Of a stretch of 64,000 nucleotides of DNA, positions 21,655 to 32,220 are shown in pieces. The stretch is from Uranotaenia lowii (Eukaryota; Arthropoda; Insecta; Diptera; Culicidae): positions 139,861,988 to 139,925,987 of the forward strand of contig NC_073693.1 in assembly GCF_029784155.1 (NCBI RefSeq), given 5' to 3'. Positions within the stretch are counted from its first letter, which is position 1. Each line of letters begins with the position of its first letter. The notes beneath the pieces are model-generated. The model saw nothing but the letters and a program-made list of their open reading frames with translations, ran no database searches and was not told the origin of the DNA. The position numbers and the translations under genes are program-made.

Positions 21655-22836
21655 AGTGTCCATGGCGAAATTTATCTCGCTTATTAAAAGAGATAGTGAA
21701 ATAAAAAATACACAGTTTTGTAGAGAATCAAAATTCATGAAAAGTCGTATTTTTTGCGAATTTTTAAAGCGAAGTATTCAAAAGATATTCAACAAACAAA
21801 GTGTCCAACCAGTCATTTTGACTGGTGCGGTCTTTCTAGTGTTAAATGTACCCGCAAGGCTGTCCCATATTTGGCTTTTCTTTTGTCAGTTGATCATTTG
21901 ATTCTCTCTATCTGCGGTGTATTATTCACTTTACTGGTTGTTTACTGATAAAAATAGGTTTGAAATCATGTTTCTGACATATTAAGATAAAGATAAAGTA
22001 AGTTTATCGTAAGAATTCAGTGGGTCTAAAATAAAATGAATAACAACGTTCCATGTAAAAACAACCTTTACCTTCATCTTTTGGAAAGTTTTTCTGTCGA
22101 TATTCTTCTTAAAAAGACAATCTACAATATATCTACAAATTATATTTATGCTGAATCAGAAAAAACGAAGCATCTTGACCGCAAATATTTGTTGAAAAAA
22201 TCTATACAATACGACCTACGCGTGTGCTACCAGGTACGCGTATTTTGGTTCATAGATTTTATGAAAGTCCAAGCAGCAAATAACAGCCTGACAAAAACCT
22301 AAAAAAAATATAGCTTTATAGCTGACTATTTTCCATGTTTTACAACGAAGAATTCAATATGCCTCATGCGAAACTAAAAAAAAAACACAGTTTGATGGAA
22401 TTTACCCATTAGGCTAAACTTAGCTTGTAAAAAATATGGAAATGGTTATTTTTGACTTCACTGTACTGTTTTATCTAGTCTAACTTTCGTAATTTCAATG
22501 AATGCTTATTTTGTTGCACACATTGTATGAATATTTGTAAAATTAACGTAAATTAGAGGAGCAAATTTAAAGCATTCTGCAAAAATATACATATGGGACA
22601 GCTTTGCGGGTATATTTAATATGGGACAGGTATGACTTGGTATTTTTTTCACATATGTTGAGAACAAAGTTATGAAAGTTTTTAGTCTAGATTGAAGAAC
22701 TAACTGTATTTGAACGATTTTTGAGATAAACTGAAAAATGACGAAAATGCATATGGGACAGTCTTGCGAATAGCGGCAGTTTACAGCACCCTCAAAATCC
22801 TACGCGTTACTAATAGTATTTTTCTCTCTCAAACAG

Positions 22837-23737
22837 GACAACCGGTTAAAGAAAATTTCTAACATCGGACGGATCACAGGCTGCTTCATATGGATCCGGA
22901 TCAGGATCTTCCAGTGGAAATCTGCACTCAGAAAAATACTATTATGTATGCCATAAGATTCTCTTATGAAGTGACGCCATAAGAAAAAATAATGAAATTC
23001 ATAAGATTGTCTTATGACGCGAATGAATTCTGAAGATGAACGCCTACTTCAATGAGAGGTTGTTGCTTTTCATAAGAGATTCTTATGGAAACAGTAAATC
23101 ACTTTCTAATAAGAAAAGTTCTAAATATTTCATGCTGAAAACATTCACTTTATTGTTTGCCAAATTTGTTTAAAATTAAATCCATCATGGTCACCATCAG
23201 CAGCACATCAACAGACGGCTCCATCAAAGTGTTTTTTCGCCGCATCTTAATCTTCGACCTTTCATTTTTTGCCGACCAGCTTGCTGAAAAGTAAACAAAT
23301 AATGTATTTTAGTTTACTAATATATTAAACGTTCACACCAAAAACATCAAATCGAACTTACCATTCCGGAGATAACAATAACATTTAACATTGAAGGAAA
23401 ACTATAATAACTATGAACTGGCGATTGCTTCGTACTGTTAGATGATGAAAAAAAACTGATGCTATGAATGAATGTGTTCATCATTTTTTCACAATGCCGT
23501 TTCTTCTATTTTTCATAAGAACATCGTATGAAAATTGAAGGAATTTCATAAGACTCTTATAAAACATTATTTTAAACTCTAAAAAGCAGTTCATAAGATG
23601 CATCTTATGAAAATTATAATAAGAATTTTCCTGAGAGTGTAGCTGCAGAATTAGGTGCTCCGCAGTCACCGCAGACGAGACAGCACGCAGTGCATCATCC
23701 GGCAATGCATGGTGGCATAAGAGGTGGAGGAAAATAA
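22837..23737 (+). pseudogene. Coding-like exon split by a MITE, product unknown
   Basis: After a good acceptor (CTCTCAAACAG, ending at 22836) a Gly/Ser-rich frame (SYGSGSGSSSGN) runs to 22922. If the 719-base MITE at 22923-23641 is removed, the same frame continues without a break (LAAELGAPQSPQTRQHAVHH, then GGIRGGGK and stop at 23735-23737). The uninterrupted junction is good evidence that this was once one coding stretch. Just upstream in that frame is a stop (TAA at 22849), so either the true acceptor differs or the copy is dead. It may be linked to the RAD23-like fragment 0.7 kb downstream, but I cannot show this. Confidence 0.45.
22923..23641. mobile_element. TA-type MITE with repeated CATAAGA-TCTTATG palindromes
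   Basis: Ends CACTCAGAAAAATACTATTA and (inverted) CACTCTCAGGAAAATTCTTA. The right flank is TA; the left is TG, taken as a mutated TA. Short palindromes such as CATAAGATTCTCTTATGA occur three or four times near each end and are absent from the middle. No coding capacity. Confidence 0.75.
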
Positions 23738-23891
23738 AATTACTAAGATCGGGTTCATAATTGTATCACTTCGATAAATTTATTTTGAAATAAAGATTCT
23801 ATTTATTAAATTCTAATTGATTCTTGTTGTTCTACCTTCATTCGGATAATATTTTCCTGATTTTTTCTAATTTTCACTTTTTTACCATGCT

Positions 23892-24003
23892 TGAAAAATA
23901 ACCATAATCCAAGTTCTCCCCGCAATCTCATTTTTATGAGTTTTCACTGAAAACTCATAAAACGACTTAATCCACACAACTGCCATTATGGTTATTTTTC
24001 AAA
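23892..24003. repeat. Small hairpin element
   Basis: TTGAAAAATAACCATAAT at 23892 returns inverted at 23986-24003. The centre holds a second palindrome, ATGAGTTTTCACTGAAAACTCAT. Total 112 bases. This could be a very small MITE or a structured RNA. It lies just upstream of the 24.0 kb ATG discussed in the next entry. Confidence 0.6.
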
Positions 24004-24025
24004 CATTAATGGTTCAATCATGATG

Positions 24026-24322
24026 GAATCTAGATATGGTGGTCTCACTTTGGCAAAAAGTAGACGAGGGTTGGATGCGGAGGAGGGGGCGAAGCGCAGC
24101 CGAAATTTGACAGCTGGCTGTTCGGCTGGCTGGGATGCCAGGTGCTCTGATTTTTTGTAAAACACTAAGTTTTGCCAATCACCAAGATATTGCTTAGACA
24201 AAGATTTCGCCTTGATTTTTGCAAATATAATTCATAGAATCGAAACAAAATTTTCCGGCTGAGCTCCGGGCTGGTAAGCAAAGCTGGAAGAGGTTGGACC
24301 TTTAAACGACGGTGCCAGCTTT
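24026..24322 (+). pseudogene. Coding-like fragments upstream of the RAD23-like region
   Basis: A frame beginning ATG (MESRYGGLTLAKSRRG, 24026) runs 46 codons with higher GC than its surroundings and stops in ATTTTTTGTAA. Further on, a short frame reading DGASFVGSG ends at a donor-like GTGAGT (24333), and a TTTTTTTTTTTCAAG acceptor-like stretch precedes the RAD23-like part. I read these as remnants of exons, not a working gene. Confidence 0.3.
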
Positions 24323-24441
24323 GTCGGTAGCGGTGAGTAACATTAATTTTACATTACTTATGACAAATTAATGCTTATTCAACTTTTTTTTTTTCAAGAG
24401 CTATCTAGAAGCAGCAGAAAGTCATCGAATCGGATGGTAAC

Positions 24442-24800
24442 ATGGCGAGGCGTTACATTCCATCGTCCGAGAAGCGGCTGGCCCTCCTGCAGGAACATCC
24501 GATCTTCATCGAGATGAAGAAGCTGGTTCAGGAGGACCCCCGTCTGTTGCCATCGCTGCTCCAGAAGATGCAATCGAGTAATCCGGATCTGATAGGTAGC
24601 ATTTGGGAAAATCAGATGAAGTTTTTGGCACTTTTGAACGAGGGAACCGATGAGCTGAAATAGGAAAATATGCGCAACATTAGGCGCCTGAGCAGCATGA
24701 CGATAAGTCCGATGAGTAGGTTGGGGAATCAGTTCGATCCACTGCCGACTGTTGATTGTCCGGAATGGATTGAGCCCCTGAAGGATTCCTGCAGGTGATG
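24442..24800 (+). pseudogene. RAD23-like XPC-binding domain fragment
   Basis: The frame 24442-24663 gives an STI1/XPC-binding-type domain. It has LALLQEHPIFIEMKKLVQED, then RLLPSLLQKM, NPDLIGSIWENQ and FLALLNE. These match the order and hydrophobic pattern of RAD23, where the domain binds XPC in nucleotide excision repair. A TAG at 24661-24663 ends it, but the same frame reads on (ENMRNIRRLSSM, then LPTVDCPEWIEPL). A complete RAD23 would have a ubiquitin-like domain and one UBA domain before this part and a UBA domain after it; I see none of these nearby. It is probably a degenerate paralogue or fragment. A recently diverged short protein is a less likely alternative. Confidence 0.6.
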
Positions 24801-24834
24801 CTGTCCAATTGCTAGTCATCCTCGAGTGCAGCAA

Positions 24835-26036
24835 AGCTCCAGCTCAGCGCTGCTCGTGGGTGGTGGTGAAGGTAGATCAACTGAATATGTTAATATTAAA
24901 AAAGGCTTAAGCAGTATTTACATGGTGCAACAGTTATTTGAAAATAAAATTTCGAATCATGAAAATTATCAATAGCAGAATTTATAGCATTCTTTTAACA
25001 GAACCGATTTATTTTTATTTTCATCCAACACTTTTCGATTGGAGGGAAACAAAATAGCTCTTTGGATAAGGTAACAAGAAAAAGGGGCAAGCAACATCCG
25101 GTTTAGGGGTTTTGGTTGTTTGTTCCACCTTTTAAGATCCTTTCTATCATAACGGTCAATGAAAAGTTTTTCTTTTTCGGAACATACGGTTTTAAATCTT
25201 TTGATCTTTCGTTTACGATTAGCTTATGCACATACACACACTTTTTTGCCATCTGATTTTTATCTCTAACACCTGGCATCCCTGGACCCCTTTTTTCGTA
25301 AACACTACAGCCAGCTGTCAAAACTTTTTTCAATATGGCTGAATGGCGATTTGGCATATGAGATCATCATCCTAGATGCATCATGGGTTCAACATGGCCG
25401 AGCGTGCACGGCGAAACAATTGTAAGTGCTTCTAAAGCATGGATAATCCAAAATCTGGACGCACTGTTTATTATATCATAGCGCTCCTAGTTGTCGGATC
25501 TGGAATGTTTTGACAGTACTTTGTTTGGAAATGTTTTCTCTATCAGTGCTGAAAATTTAATTCGTTTTGTTCCAAAAAAGTTACACGTAATAGAAGCCGC
25601 GAGACGATAATAAATTTTAGACACCCACTTAAAAAAAAATGGAAATTCCCAAAAATGTTATATTAAAAAAAACCCCTTTACGAACAGATGGCTTACCTTG
25701 GGAAAAATATTTTCAAGAACATCGACGTACTCTACAAGTTATCTCCGCCCTGATAGTCGAAAACGTTACAATGCCGGCTGACCCTTTGCAGGGGAGGTTA
25801 ATCACGTCTTACAGTTAACTCGTCATCGTTACGTTCATTCGAGGAGGATCTTTCTTATCTCCCCTGTAAACATTAAAGTATTGGCTACGTTTTTTCTGTA
25901 CATGGCTTTAGGAAAAAGTCGTAAAAACTGCTACATTTTTCATTCATTTATTGCTAACGATAGGTGGTAAATATACGAGTTTGTTGCGTTCTAAAGGGTT
26001 GTACTAATCCGAAAGGGCTTATAGAAAAACCTTTCG
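24835..26036. other. Non-coding interval with a possible mariner leader remnant
   Basis: At about 25475-25520 there is GCGCTCCTAGTTGTCGGATC, similar to the 5' leader of the ITmD37E copies (near 9885 and, inverted, near 38075). It is probably an eroded element. The part next to 26036 may be the 3' untranslated region of the minus-strand proline-rich exon. Confidence 0.35.
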
Positions 26037-26646
26037 CTACTGATATCTTGAGTTCCGCAAAACCGATCTCAGTGGGGGTCGGTTTTCGAAGGGATTAGCT
26101 CGTGGCATCGGAGGACTGTAGTTGGGCGTCGGAAGATCGCCATCGCCACCGGATGCGGTTGCCGTATTGACCGGCGCAAATGTTCTCAGCCCATTGCTTC
26201 CGGCATTTCCGGCGTTGTTGTTGGGGAAGTTCAAACTATTCCGGTAGTTGAGTTCCTGGGCCACTTTCGCTGCGGCCACGTCTCTCCGCACCACGGTGTT
26301 CATGTTGAAGTTCTTCGGAGGAGGTGGAGGTGGAATCGGTTTCGGTGGATCAGGACGAACTTCAACGATCGGTTCGGGAGCTGGAGGTGCTCGACTTAGT
26401 GGTTCAAAGGTTCGAATGGCCGAGGGGACATTCTGTTGTTGTGGGGTTGGGGGTTGTTGGGATTGTTGTGGTGAATATGATCTCTGTTGATCGGACCAGT
26501 TCAGTTGTTGTTGGGCCGGAGATTGAACGGGTCTTTCGATGTCTCTAGGTTGTTCACTGATACGATCCAGAGGGCGCCTGTAGTTGGCAACTACTTGGGT
26601 GTTGTATGGGTTTCTGGTATCCTCCATCGGATCAGGTGGTGATGCT
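26037..26646 (-). CDS. Proline/glutamine-rich terminal exon, gene not identified
   Basis: A minus-strand open frame of about 200 codons with clear codon structure and much higher GC than its flanks. It begins after an acceptor-like TTCCTTAG (AG at 26647-26648) and ends at TGA (26037-26039). The product is low-complexity: an SPPDPMEDTRNPYNTQVV start, Q-rich SPQQSQQPPTPQQQN, a run of seven prolines (PIPPPPPPKN), then NMNTVVRRDVAAAKVAQELN, an N/G-rich part and a C-terminal NPFENRPPLRSVLRN. It looks like a disordered cytoplasmic tail or adaptor. The tetraspan gene at 55.8-44.8 kb points this way on the same strand. However, its exon 5 ends in phase 0, whereas this exon needs one or two bases from the previous exon, so a direct join is impossible without another exon. 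Confidence 0.7.
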
Positions 26647-27394
26647 CTAAGGAATTGAAAACGGAAAACAGAAGATGAGTACAAATTGAAATGCTCACTG
26701 CGTCGGATAATCAATTAAGCTCAGTGCTTCTCAATGTAACCCTTATTTATTCTCTGGAGGATGTAAGATCCTTCGAGGTAATAAGCACAAATTAGAATTT
26801 ATGGATTATGAGAATCTTAATAAACATCGGAGGCCTCTTTTACGACTCCGCAATAATACGACTGAATATATGGGCGCCCATATATATTTCAACATTTTAT
26901 AGCTTAAGTTATTAGATAAAATGTTTTCAAACCATCATTAATAAAACTAGGGATCTAATAAAGTTGAAGGATATCATCAAACAATTAATCAGAACGTTTT
27001 CTATTTCAAACTTCATCGCGCACATTTTATTGTTCAGATATCATTATATAAAAATTATAATAAACTATTGAATTGAACTTAAATTGTTATCTATTTTCTC
27101 ACTTTATATTTTTCAAATGTGTCAGTGCTAACAAAACTTTACCTTATACAAAGTCATACTATCTATTATTGTTAAATTTCCAATTTGACAGGCTTGAATT
27201 TAAAATATTCATTAAATAAAATAGGATTTATTTAAAAAACATAAATATTTGTAAAAATACAATTAGATTTCGGAACAACAATTTTCTGTATTAACTTGAT
27301 TAATATTTAATTTTTTGGTTACAATTAAATACAAAAATGTCAGCTAATTTTGTGTTGAAACTGTTGAAATCGTTTAGTGCCTTCGTGAGTGTTC
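26647..27394. other. Non-coding interval
   Basis: Very AT-rich. The only notable word is a perfect 20-base palindrome, ATATATGGGCGCCCATATAT, at about 26876. No gene seen. Confidence 0.4.
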
Positions 27395-27399
27395 ATTAA

Positions 27400-27693
27400 T
27401 GTAGTGTATAGTATCGGTAGTGAGTTAATTATAATCGTTATGAAATGGACAATTTTAATAATTAAAATATATGCATGTGATTCAGATTGAAACATTGTTT
27501 AATAACAATATCTCTGATAAGCGTGTAAAAACGGTAGAAAAAAGAGCGTTAGAGTTTGAGAGAGAAAAACGATAAATCTCTCACGTAACGAAAATAGATC
27601 GGCAAACCCTTGATCTTCAGTTTATAGGAGATTCTTATTGACGACGCACGCAAATCGCTTTGCTCTTCAATTTGAGCAAGTGCCGTCACGACA
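27400..27693. repeat. 5' long terminal repeat
   Basis: 294 bases starting TGTAGTGTATAG and ending GTCACGACA. It is repeated at 36042-36351, with one 16-base insertion in the second copy and otherwise near identity. Preceded by ATTAA, the same five bases that follow the 3' copy. Which copy is 5' follows from the polypurine tract before the right one. Confidence 0.92.
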
Positions 27694-27893
27694 ATGGCGT
27701 AGTAAAAACGCTCCCAAATGGTAAGTTATTCTTTTGGAGATCTGGTGCCGAGTTTCTTGCGAGTTATGACGATTCTGGAAAGATATTGTAGGAAGGAATA
27801 TTTGAGAAATAGATGGACGATTGAGTTTAATTGCAATAGAAAAAATAAGATTCAAATGAAAACAAAACATGGCGGTAAAACATCTTTTAAAAA

Positions 27894-28280
27894 ATAAGAG
27901 GCAATGGAAAAAAAAGTTCTTAAAAATTATAAAGAAAATGTTAAAAGAAAAGGCAGTGAAAAAAATGAAGCCTAAAACTTAAAAAAAAATATATAAAAAA
28001 AATAAATGGCAGTGAAAAAAATGAAGCCTATGAAAAAAAAGAGAAGGCAGTGAAAAAAATTAAGCCTATAATTGAAACAAAATATTGAAAAATTAATGGC
28101 AGTGAAAAAAATGGGCCAAAAAAAAAATAATAAAAGAAAAAAGGCAGTGAAAAAAAACCAAGCCTAGAATTGAATAAATAAAAATATTTAAAAAAAATGA
28201 AGAATGAAATTGAAAAATAATTGAACTTCGACGAAAAAAAACTGTCAGTGAAAAAAAAAATGAAGCCTAACAAAAATGAA
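27894..28280. repeat. Degenerate tandem GGCAGTGAAAAAAATGAAGC repeat
   Basis: The phrase GGCAGTGAAAAAAATGAAGC, followed by CTA and A-rich spacing, recurs about six times over 390 bases (for example 27952, 28008, 28045, 28099, 28142). The same wording resumes to the right of the nested element (about 34690-34725), showing both sides belong to one LTR interior. Confidence 0.7.
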
Positions 28281-29091
28281 TGAATCCATACACAGCAAAA
28301 ATTAATTTCTGTAATATTACAGTAAATATCCTGTAACAAAAAGGAGCAGGACATTTACTATAATTTTACAGGTCGAAAAAAAATTACGTGCCAGTAATTT
28401 TCAAGTGCACATTTTTTTTACAGTATGGTTTGAAATTACAGGACTGTAATTTAAAGCCATGTACAGTGTACAGGGTTGTAGTTCGTACTTCATTTTCAAA
28501 TTTATTTATGAATATTGTTAATGAATTAAATAAATGAAACATAATAAATACTAAAACGCAAGTATTTTCCAATGCTATTCATGGCATGAATTAAATGACA
28601 CTATTACGTGCTACTACAATGCAGTATGGTATAAATATCCCACGGCATAATAGATTTTACTTTTTTTTTTGTGATATTTCGGAGGATTTTACTTAATTAA
28701 TTGTTTTTTTTTAATCTCATTTTTATATTTCATATTAGTAAACTGTTTCATGTTAGTAAGCTCTGCTACCGTGCCAGTGGAAAATAAACGAAAACACTGA
28801 TAGATTTCTACGATTGCTTGGTTGATTTCAAGTCTTGTATTTGGATTTTTCGGATAAAAACAAATGAGTCTTAAAATTGTTGAATTTTTGATTGAAGTTT
28901 ATTGGCAGAATATCTAGGAAATTTAAAGTAAGGTTGGGTAAAAGTATGACTTGGAATGAAATGCTCGAAGAAAAAGAAATTTGATATTTTTCAAACATAA
29001 TTTAAAAAGTTTTCGAATGTCATTTATCTTCAATTCATTATAAATTATAAATTTTCATGAGATAAATATCATTACAGTTCTCAATAGTAAC

Positions 29092-29227
29092 TATACTATT
29101 CGTTGTGGGAAGTACCGTTTTCTAACTGATGATTTCATTCTTGTTCTAGCCTTCAAAGCAATCGTATCTTCCTCTGGTGAACCAAGTTCGTTTATCAATA
29201 TGGCATCAAGCATTTTCTGTCTAGATC
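29092..29227 (-). other. Exon-like open stretch, unrecognised
   Basis: On the minus strand, after an acceptor-like TTTTATTTCATAG, an open frame reads RQKMLDAILINELGSPEEDT, then IALKARTRMKSSVRK and a stop near the ATAGTATAG sequence. Charged and balanced, unlike the AT-rich noise around it. Could be a last exon of a gene carried by the 6.4 kb element. No homologue recognised. Confidence 0.3.
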
Positions 29228-31089
29228 TATGAAATAAAAAAAACCTTTTAGTAGTTGATCAATTTAAAATATAATAACTGCTTGTTGAATCATGTTCATG
29301 TTTAGATATCCATTGGTAGATAGGCAAAGTTGTTTCTATTAACTAATTATAAATGAATACCGGATCGAATTATTAACTAAATATCTAATATTTTAAATGC
29401 AAAACAAAAAATGAAACAATGTATGGTGAAAGTTATAGTAGAGGTTTTTTAAACATGTCACGCAGCGCAGTAAATTTAGGAAAAATCGCGCGTTCGTTAA
29501 ATAATTTGAAGAGTAATTTTAAAATCAATTTGAAATGTTCCAAATTGCTTAACCATATTTAACAGTAGGAGTTGTCGTTTTAGTCAAATCCCTTGTCCCT
29601 CGATATTAATTTTTAGTTGTGAACAAAAATAAGTTTTCAAATCACTCTCGTTTTCAATTATGTCATTTATATATGAAAAGACGTTGTGTTAACAAAAATC
29701 TTCAAAAGATGTAGAAACTTTCTAGGTTTAAACTAAAAAACAGAAGGATTTAAGCCCTCAAAAAGTAAATTTTCTTCTGGTGTTTGCTTTTGTACATTAA
29801 CGTATTCAACCCTAGTTCTAAACAGTTCCAAATTTTGTACATTTTATTATTAGTTAAGTTAGAGCAAAGTGCATTAATGATAAAAGCAAAATGTTTTACG
29901 CTACACTTGAATTTTTTTTATGCAAAAAATATTATCATTATCGATTGTTATGCGCAGAATTAAGGTCTCAACTAAGCAGATTTTGGGCTGTTTACGGTAG
30001 TAGTTTATTTCACAGTACTTACAAGAACAGCAGCTTTGAAGTGATGTGAATTTGGTTCCTGAGCTTATAAAAATTACTACTTATTCCATCACCGTATGTT
30101 TCAATTAATACAGGATTACCGAAATTGGACATATTCTTTAATTTTTAATGAACCTTAAAAAAACAGAAGATATTAAATATTAATATATATTCGAACAACT
30201 TGCCAATCAAACTATCTCCAAGATTAGATATATATATTTAAAAGAACACTGAAGGTAAAGCACTGAAGGTATAATTACGCACCTATTCTAACACATTTGT
30301 TTTAATTGGAGAACAGAGAACTAAATAAAAATTCAGGTTGCAGTATATAAACAACAAACTTTGTCATTCGAAACTAAAAATTAACCTTTCCGAAAAATTA
30401 ACGCAACACTCAAAATCTCACACATCCAAATTGAAGAAGTAAACCACTCTAGCAACGGTGTTATATAGGATGTTAGCATTTGAGCAAGAACATTTAAAAA
30501 AAAATAGAATAAGATAAGGATATTTAAACACATATTTTCAATTATCGCGAATAAACTACCACTCGCACTGATCCAAAAAGCAAGAAATATATCTAATGCG
30601 TTTAAGTTGGCTAGTTGGAACGTCATGATCTGTTGAAATAATGATTCAAATCATTGGAATTTTTGAAAAATGACTTGTTCAAACTAATTTAAAATCGTTT
30701 GATTGTGCTAAGGCATTTGTATCAACACATTTCAAATTACTTAAGATAAATGAACTGTAGTTACCTTCTTATCATATCGGTATAATATTGACAGTATTCA
30801 ATCAAATTATCAAAATACTGAATCTCAATATGACATTTTAAGAAAATCAGTTAAGTTGAGGTGAAAGAAAATAATAATGAAAATGACGGCTTGGTCGTGT
30901 CGTGTCGAAATTTGACATCCGAGTTCGAATTCGAACATAACGCACACACGCAAAGCACATAAAAAGTAAGGCGCAAGATATTGTCGCTGAATCCCTAAAC
31001 CGGAGTTATCGTCAATGAGCGCTGGCGACATTTACTGGCGACACTCACTGGCGACAAGTTATTATCAGGACGTGTACAACTTCGGGTGT

Positions 31090-32220
31090 GTTCTTATACC
31101 AAAGATTTTTTATTTCAAAGGAAAGTGCCGCAAAAACAAAGGATTTTTTCCTTTGGTTTTGGTATAAATAAAAAATCCTTTGGTTCAAATGCATTTTCCT
31201 CTGTTTCAAAGATTTTTTCTTTTGAAAAATCTTAGATTCAAAATATTAATGCTTTGATACAAAAACCAGTTTCATTTGATTTAAAGTTATTATCTTTGCT
31301 CAAAGGTAATTTAGATATAGATTTAAAAGCATTTATTCATTGAACCATTTTCCATTTATTCCAATTGGAAGATTTTTACCCTGTTGTTTCGAAGTTCCTA
31401 TTAGGAATTTGAATAATAAAAAGATACAATTTTAGTTCTTAAATTCTTTTTTATTCACAAACACATAAAACACTGGTTCACTACAACCGAGTAGGGTCCT
31501 TGATATCGTTGACAAAGTTTCGCATTCTCCGTGGGCCGGTCAATAATCTTCCGAAAGCCACTCCAGCTGCTGGCTGGTCCGACTGGTGATTGCCGTTGAA
31601 GATTGGGCCGAAAAAATACGACCGCGGGATTTGGGGAGGTGTTACTTTGCGCAGCTTTCTCCATGTTCGAGAGACTTGGAAATCTATCCGTCGGCCGTGG
31701 TCCTGTAACTATACAAGCGTTTTAGAAAATCTTGAATTCACTTAAATATTCAGTATTTATTAACTTACACTTACCATTTTGCATCCTGAATCCTCCTTAT
31801 TTATAGCTTACTCCGATTCACTGGTTTGATTTTTAAAACGAGCGGCCGAACTTTATTCGATTTTTCGGTTTTCTGTTCTTCTTGCAAGTCAATGCAAAAT
31901 ATCTTCTAAGTTTGAAGTTTTTGTTTCAAAAAATTATTTTTTTCAGTTTAAAACATTTTTCTTCGGTTGAAAGAAAATTTACTTTGTTTCTAAAGAAATA
32001 TGCAATTGAACAAATTTCTTTTGAATCAAAGAATTTGTTTGAAATCAAAGTCCAAAGTTATTCAATTCAAAAAATTTATTCTTTCTTTCAAAAATTATTC
32101 TTTTCAATCAAAACTATAATTCATTGATTCAAAGAAAACAGGAGCTGGATTCAAAAAAATTAATGTTTTGAATCAAAGTCAGATTTAATTCGTTCCAAAA
32201 TTCAAGTTTACTCTGCGTGA
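31090..32220. repeat. Repeat-rich block with CAAAG/CTTTG words around exon-like sequence
   Basis: Two flanks (31090-31320 and 31880-32200) are saturated with words such as TTTGATTCAAAG, TTTCAAAG and CTTTGGTTT and are largely inverted relative to each other. They enclose a GC-richer island (31455-31800). This resembles a MITE that has picked up host sequence, but its exact ends are not certain. Confidence 0.45.
31455..31786 (-). pseudogene. Captured two-exon-like fragment, product unknown
   Basis: On the minus strand a short ATG exon (MQNG, ending in a donor GTAAGT at about 31775) is followed, after an acceptor GTTACAG near 31712, by an open frame joined in phase: PRPTDRFPSLSNMEKAAQSN, then TSPNPAVVFFRPNLQRQ and on to TGA at 31455. 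A second frame of the same exon is also open (DHGRRIDFQVSRTWRKLRK, then YFFGPIFNGN, GVAFGRLLTGPRRM, stop). Only one can be real. The island is GC-richer than its surroundings, consistent with a captured host exon. I do not recognise the protein. Confidence 0.35.

Larger units (their letters stand above)
18041..22780. mobile_element. Composite DNA transposon with ACTGCCGCT ends
   Basis: The left end ACTGCCGCTGCCGGCAAGTC leads into TGTCCCATATGCA. The right end is its inverted match (reverse complement ACTGCCGCTATTCGCAAGAC, then TGTCCCATATGCA). Between them the core word TATGGGACAG-CTTGCG recurs near both ends (18249, 21858 inverted, 22590, 22620), as expected of subterminal binding sites. No transposase frame is visible. 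At least two other elements are nested inside (18290-19699 and 19729-21654). Confidence 0.7.

Noticed and set aside
26248..26548. Plus-strand Gly/Val-rich ORFs
   Set aside because: Antisense shadows of the proline/glutamine-rich minus-strand exon; the poly-Gly run is the complement of its poly-Pro codons.
28028..28354. 108-codon Phe/Ser/Tyr-rich minus-strand ORF
   Set aside because: Translation of the A-rich GGCAGTGAAAAA tandem repeats; no domain and a homopolymer-driven composition.
30381..30626. 81-codon hydrophobic minus-strand ORF (LAFWISASGSLFAIIENM), considered as a chemoreceptor fragment
   Set aside because: It is hydrophobic, but has no flanking exons, conserved motif or supporting splice sites; too little to call.
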